A DNA stretch of 32,714 nt from Candidatus Bathyarchaeota archaeon (lineage in GTDB: Archaea > Thermoproteota > Bathyarchaeia > Bathyarchaeales > Bathycorpusculaceae), in the NCBI GenBank assembly GCA_003165195.1, contig PLSP01000138.1, positions 1-32,714 on the forward strand. The letters are read 5' to 3'. The translations under genes and the position numbers were made by a program. Under the pieces are notes generated by a model that saw nothing but the letters and a program-made list of their open reading frames with translations, ran no database searches and was not told where the DNA came from. Positions within the stretch are counted from its first letter, which is position 1. Each line of letters starts with the position of its first letter. Positions 30,019 to 32,714 of this stretch are shown in pieces.

Positions 30019-31503
30019 TCATTGTTTGTTTTTGTTGTAGTCTGTTGTGAGCACGTTCATTGCGCTGATTACGGCTTCCATGCTTGCTTTAACGATGTCT
30101 TCGCGAACACTCATCGCTGTTGTTGTTCGGTCTCCTTTGCGCATGCGCACTACGACCTCAACCATAGCGTCTGTGCCGCCTGTGACTGCTTTGACCATGT
30201 AATGCTCCAGCGTGATAGGCACAACTTCTGCGATAGCGTCTTTCACAGCATTTATAGCTGCATCCACTGGACCGACCCCGACAGCCGCGCCCCAACAAAC
30301 CTTACCGTTTAATGAGAGCCTAACTGACGAGGTAGCTGTTATTTTGTCGCCGCCGACAAAGGTCATTTCTTCAAGTTTGATCGGTTTGTCTTGACCTAAG
30401 CCCATTATATTTTCAGCTATTGCAAGAACATCTGCGTCCATTACGGTTTTGCCTTTATCCCCTAAAGATTTGACTCTTAGGAAAATCTCTTTAAGTTGAT
30501 CTTCCTTTGGCTGCAGCCCCATTTTTTCTAATGCGGCTCGAATGCCATGTGTGCCTGAATGTTTTCCAGGCGCTATTCGACGTGTGGCGCCGACAAGTTC
30601 AGGAGCTATAGGCTCGTAACATAAGGGGTTTGCAAGCATGCCTTGCGTGTGTATGCCTGATTCATGCGTGAAGGCGTTTTCGCCCACGATTGCCTTGTTA
30701 GGTTGCACGTAGACCCCTGTCAGGCGGGAAACTAGCTGTGAGGTGCTGTAGAGCATCTCTGTTTTGATTTTTAGGTCCAGTTTGTAGAGGGATTTTAGGG
30801 TTATGACTACTTCTTCTAATGAGGCGTTGCCAGCTCGTTCACCCAGCCCATTTATAGTGACATGTGCTTCTTCTGCACCAGCTCCTAGAGCAGCAACTGT
30901 GTTGGCCACAGCCATTCCGAAATCGTTGTGGCAATGAACTCCTACTGGAAACTTTAGAGTTTCTGTTAGTCTAGAGAAGAACTCGGCTGATCGCTCTGGG
31001 GTTAAGATTCCCACGGTGTCGCAAGGAATAACTCTGTCTACGCCCGCACCGATGGCGGTTAAGAAAACCTTTGTTAAATAGTCAAAGTCTGAGCGGGTTG
31101 CGTCTTCAGCTAAAAGCTCAACAATTAGGCCATGGTCTTTGGCGTACTCAATACATTCGTCAGTGGCTTTCAGTATTTGCTCGCGGGTTTTGCGAAGTTT
31201 GCACTCGATATGTAGGTCAGAGGTTGGAATAATCATGCTTATGGTTGACGCACCGCTTTTCAGCACTGCGTCTATGTCGTTTATTGTTCCTCTTGCTGCA
31301 CTGGAAATTTGTGCTTTTAGCCCTTGTTTAGAAATCAGGCTTACTGCTTCCATTTCACCTTCCGAAACAGCGGCAAACCCAACTTCAATGATATCAACGC
31401 CTAACTCGTCTAGCCGCTGAGCAATTCTTAATTTGTTTTCAGGAACAAGAGATACTCCGGGTGTTTGTTCGCCGTCTCTTAGGGTGGTGTCTAAAAACTT
31501 CAC
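30019..31503 (-). CDS. 2-isopropylmalate/citramalate synthase family paralogue (CimA-like)
   Basis: This 494-residue paralogue of the operon LeuA has the same layout: [14 protein letters not shown] with Arg9, metal ligands His190 and His192 in [21 protein letters not shown], and a C-terminal regulatory domain (about 375-490). Segments such as [31 protein letters not shown] and [12 protein letters not shown] look closer to archaeal citramalate synthase than the operon copy does, from memory. Citramalate synthase would use pyruvate and acetyl-CoA to give 2-oxobutyrate via LeuCDB. Homocitrate/Aks-type function is another option. The GTG start has no ribosome-binding site of its own; a 10-codon ORF ends four bases before it. 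Confidence 0.85.
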   Translation of the reverse strand: MKFLDTTLRDGEQTPGVSLVPENKLRIAQRLDELGVDIIEVGFAAVSEGEMEAVSLISKQGLKAQISSAARGTINDIDAVLKSGASTISMIIPTSDLHIECKLRKTREQILKATDECIEYAKDHGLIVELLAEDATRSDFDYLTKVFLTAIGAGVDRVIPCDTVGILTPERSAEFFSRLTETLKFPVGVHCHNDFGMAVANTVAALGAGAEEAHVTINGLGERAGNASLEEVVITLKSLYKLDLKIKTEMLYSTSQLVSRLTGVYVQPNKAIVGENAFTHESGIHTQGMLANPLCYEPIAPELVGATRRIAPGKHSGTHGIRAALEKMGLQPKEDQLKEIFLRVKSLGDKGKTVMDADVLAIAENIMGLGQDKPIKLEEMTFVGGDKITATSSVRLSLNGKVCWGAAVGVGPVDAAINAVKDAIAEVVPITLEHYMVKAVTGGTDAMVEVVVRMRKGDRTTTAMSVREDIVKASMEAVISAMNVLTTDYNKNKQ

Positions 31504-31507
31504 TTGT

Positions 31508-31540
31508 TTAGGGAAGTGGTTGAATAAAGCGATACCCCAT
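31508..31540 (-). CDS. possible 10-codon upstream ORF of the CimA-like gene
   Basis: MGYRFIQPLP followed by TAA ends four bases before the GTG start of the CimA-like gene. A weak GAGAAGTGA site precedes its ATG, whereas the GTG has none. Reinitiation after this short ORF could drive translation of the main gene. Evidence is positional only. Confidence 0.25.
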   Translation of the reverse strand: MGYRFIQPLP

Positions 31541-31573
31541 TTAAAGTCACTTCTCTTTGTCCAGCGTCAACCT

Positions 31574-31583
31574 TAAATATAAA
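31574..31583 (-). promoter_or_regulatory. TATA box of the CimA-like gene
   Basis: On the minus strand TTTATATTTA is a near-consensus archaeal TATA box. Transcription would start near 31553, about 13 nt before the short upstream ORF and 50 nt before the main start. Confidence 0.55.
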
Positions 31584-31598
31584 GTTTCTTTTTTAGCA

Positions 31599-31614
31599 CT
31601 AAACTTTAGTTTAG
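31599..31614. promoter_or_regulatory. 16-bp dyad between divergent promoters
   Basis: CTAAACT-TT-AGTTTAG is a perfect palindrome with 7-bp arms. It lies 15 bp upstream of the TATA box of the CimA-like gene and 17 bp upstream of that of the integrase gene, so one bound regulator could affect both. Confidence 0.5.
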
Positions 31615-31631
31615 AGATTTTTGCTGTAGCG

Positions 31632-31643
31632 TTAAATATATAC
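31632..31643 (+). promoter_or_regulatory. TATA box of the integrase gene
   Basis: TTAAATATATAC is a good archaeal TATA element 44-55 bp before the TTG start. Transcription would start near 31663, before a GAGGTGA ribosome-binding site. Confidence 0.5.
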
Positions 31644-31686
31644 CCTGAATTCAGAAATTTTTTAAACTCTCTGAGAGGTGATTCTT

Positions 31687-32714
31687 TTGAGTAAGATGAC
31701 TGACGATGATTTAGCATGGCTTCTTAGCTTCGAAAGTGGCAGAGCGTTCTATAATGCAAAAATGAAGAATAGTGCAGTGACTCAAAAAACCTATACTCGA
31801 TGGCTTAATGTTTATTGTGAGGATTTAGGATTAACGCCAGACCAATTAATTCTTTTAAAGCCAAACATGGATGACGTAATGAGAGCCTTTCAAAAAGGCG
31901 AAGTTATTCCAGAATGCAACAAAGCAGACAAAGTTTTAGAGGATTATCTTAGCTTTACAATGAATGAGTTTAACTTAAGAAACCCAAAGCATCCTAAAGC
32001 TACAGATTCCAACAAGCTAAACGTTATGATTACCATAAGAAGTTTTTACAGTGCAAACCTAAGAGATTTAGCAAAACAAACAGGTAAGAACATTGAGAAA
32101 CTAAAAAGTAAACAGAGAACGCCAACCGTTGAGGATTGCGTTAAATTAGAAAAAGCAATGGGTAACAATGCAAGAAACGCCTTTTTGCTATGGTTCCTTG
32201 AAAGCTGTCCTGTCCGTGTCGGCACGTTGAAAAAGCTAACTTGGAAAGATTTGAAACCCCTAAACGATTCAGAGGTTCCATACTGGATAAGTATCGAATC
32301 GGCAAGGCTAAAAGGTAGCGGAAAAGGGCGATATTCAAAAGCTAAACATATTGGGTTTCTACACAAATATGCGGTTCAAAAGCTGGAAGACTACAAGAAA
32401 GAATTAAAGCAAAAAGGCATAGAATACAATCAAGATTCACCGCTATTCATGAGTTACCACATTAACCAACATGGTGCAGAAAAAGGAACAAGAATGGTCA
32501 ACTTTAATGATGCATTTTCTAACGCCGCAATTGTTGCTTTTGGCGATGATGAAACAAAATATTATTCACCACACGATTTTCGTGACCTCTTAAGTTCTGT
32601 GTTGGGTAAACCCCAAATTAATGCAGAGGACAAAAACATTGCTAAAGCATTGGTCAGTCATTCAGCTAAAGGCATTGAAAGTACATATGACCTGAACTCT
32701 GCTTTGTTACGCCA
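31687..32714 (+). CDS. tyrosine recombinase (integrase), open at the window edge
   Basis: The frame is open for at least 342 codons to the end of the window. The N-terminal part is a helical core-binding region (about 1-150). The catalytic domain contains Arg177 in CPVRVGTLKKLTW, a candidate beta-hairpin lysine in ARLKGSGKGRY, His296 and Arg299 in SPHDFRDLL, His325 in LVSHSAKG and Tyr334 nine residues later in STYDL, the normal spacing. All catalytic residues are therefore inside the window; only the C-terminal tail is missing. A TTG at 31687 with GAGGTGA seven bases before it is preferred; ATG at 31696 is the alternative. It is AT-rich and Lys/Asn-rich compared with its neighbours, a sign of mobile-element origin. 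No attachment site is visible. Confidence 0.85.
   Translation, partial: MSKMTDDDLAWLLSFESGRAFYNAKMKNSAVTQKTYTRWLNVYCEDLGLTPDQLILLKPNMDDVMRAFQKGEVIPECNKADKVLEDYLSFTMNEFNLRNPKHPKATDSNKLNVMITIRSFYSANLRDLAKQTGKNIEKLKSKQRTPTVEDCVKLEKAMGNNARNAFLLWFLESCPVRVGTLKKLTWKDLKPLNDSEVPYWISIESARLKGSGKGRYSKAKHIGFLHKYAVQKLEDYKKELKQKGIEYNQDSPLFMSYHINQHGAEKGTRMVNFNDAFSNAAIVAFGDDETKYYSPHDFRDLLSSVLGKPQINAEDKNIAKALVSHSAKGIESTYDLNSALLR

Noticed and set aside
1-32714. tRNA genes and CRISPR arrays
   Set aside because: No T-arm GGTTCRA-type box with matching acceptor arms was found outside genes, and no regularly spaced repeats of 25-40 nt occur.

Overview
The window is archaeal. It has archaea-only solutions to common pathways (a 2-amino-3,7-dideoxyheptulosonate synthase plus 3-dehydroquinate synthase II entry to the shikimate pathway, and a GHMP-type shikimate kinase), the chromatin protein Alba, an adenosine-specific kinase, a COG1709-type regulator, TATA-box promoters with T-run terminators, and many GTG/TTG starts. 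The mix of genes suggests a mesophilic TACK archaeon, most likely Bathyarchaeia. That placement rests on gene content only, since no rRNA is present.

Layout. 1-404: a candidate structured RNA or inverted-repeat element at the left edge, and a CooT-like small protein gene. 405-8249 (+): a branched-chain amino acid operon ilvB-ilvN-leuC-leuD-leuB-leuA ending in prephenate dehydratase (pheA). Its leader has a dyad at the promoter and a 16-codon ORF ending Val-Leu-Ile-Leu. 8250-9364: a small secreted protein gene flanked by non-coding DNA with palindromes. 9365-19911 (-): a twelve-gene aromatic operon, aspartate kinase to prephenate dehydrogenase, in the same order as the reactions, with a TfoX-N-like gene at the end. 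19912-21300: mostly non-coding, with a 40-residue cysteine-rich protein and a small HExxH protein. 21322-22997 (+): an inositol-phosphatase-fold enzyme and a COG1407-type phosphoesterase. 23278-24205: a ribbon-helix-helix regulator convergent with pyrF. 24298-25287: a GNAT acetyltransferase with a 45-residue upstream partner and a dense palindromic operator, then a tiny ORF. 25518-29260: adenosine-specific kinase, threonine dehydratase, Mrp/NBP35 ATPase, Alba and an HTH regulator. 29284-29917 (-): a VapBC-like pair whose toxin carries two compensating frameshifts. 30019-31503 (-): a second isopropylmalate/citramalate synthase paralogue. 31687 to the edge (+): a tyrosine recombinase, open at the window end.

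How it works together. The left operon makes leucine and acetolactate-derived precursors; ilvC and ilvD are not in the window. The right operon makes chorismate and tyrosine from aspartyl phosphate, after an aspartate-semialdehyde dehydrogenase encoded elsewhere. pheA supplies the phenylalanine branch, threonine dehydratase or the second LeuA/CimA paralogue can supply 2-oxobutyrate for isoleucine, and the isolated aspartate kinase links the two amino acid blocks. The most unusual signals are the ilvB leader ORF, the GNAT/45-residue module with its operator array, the doubly frameshifted VapC, the terminal structured element, and the short genes for a cysteine-rich protein and a ribbon-helix-helix protein.
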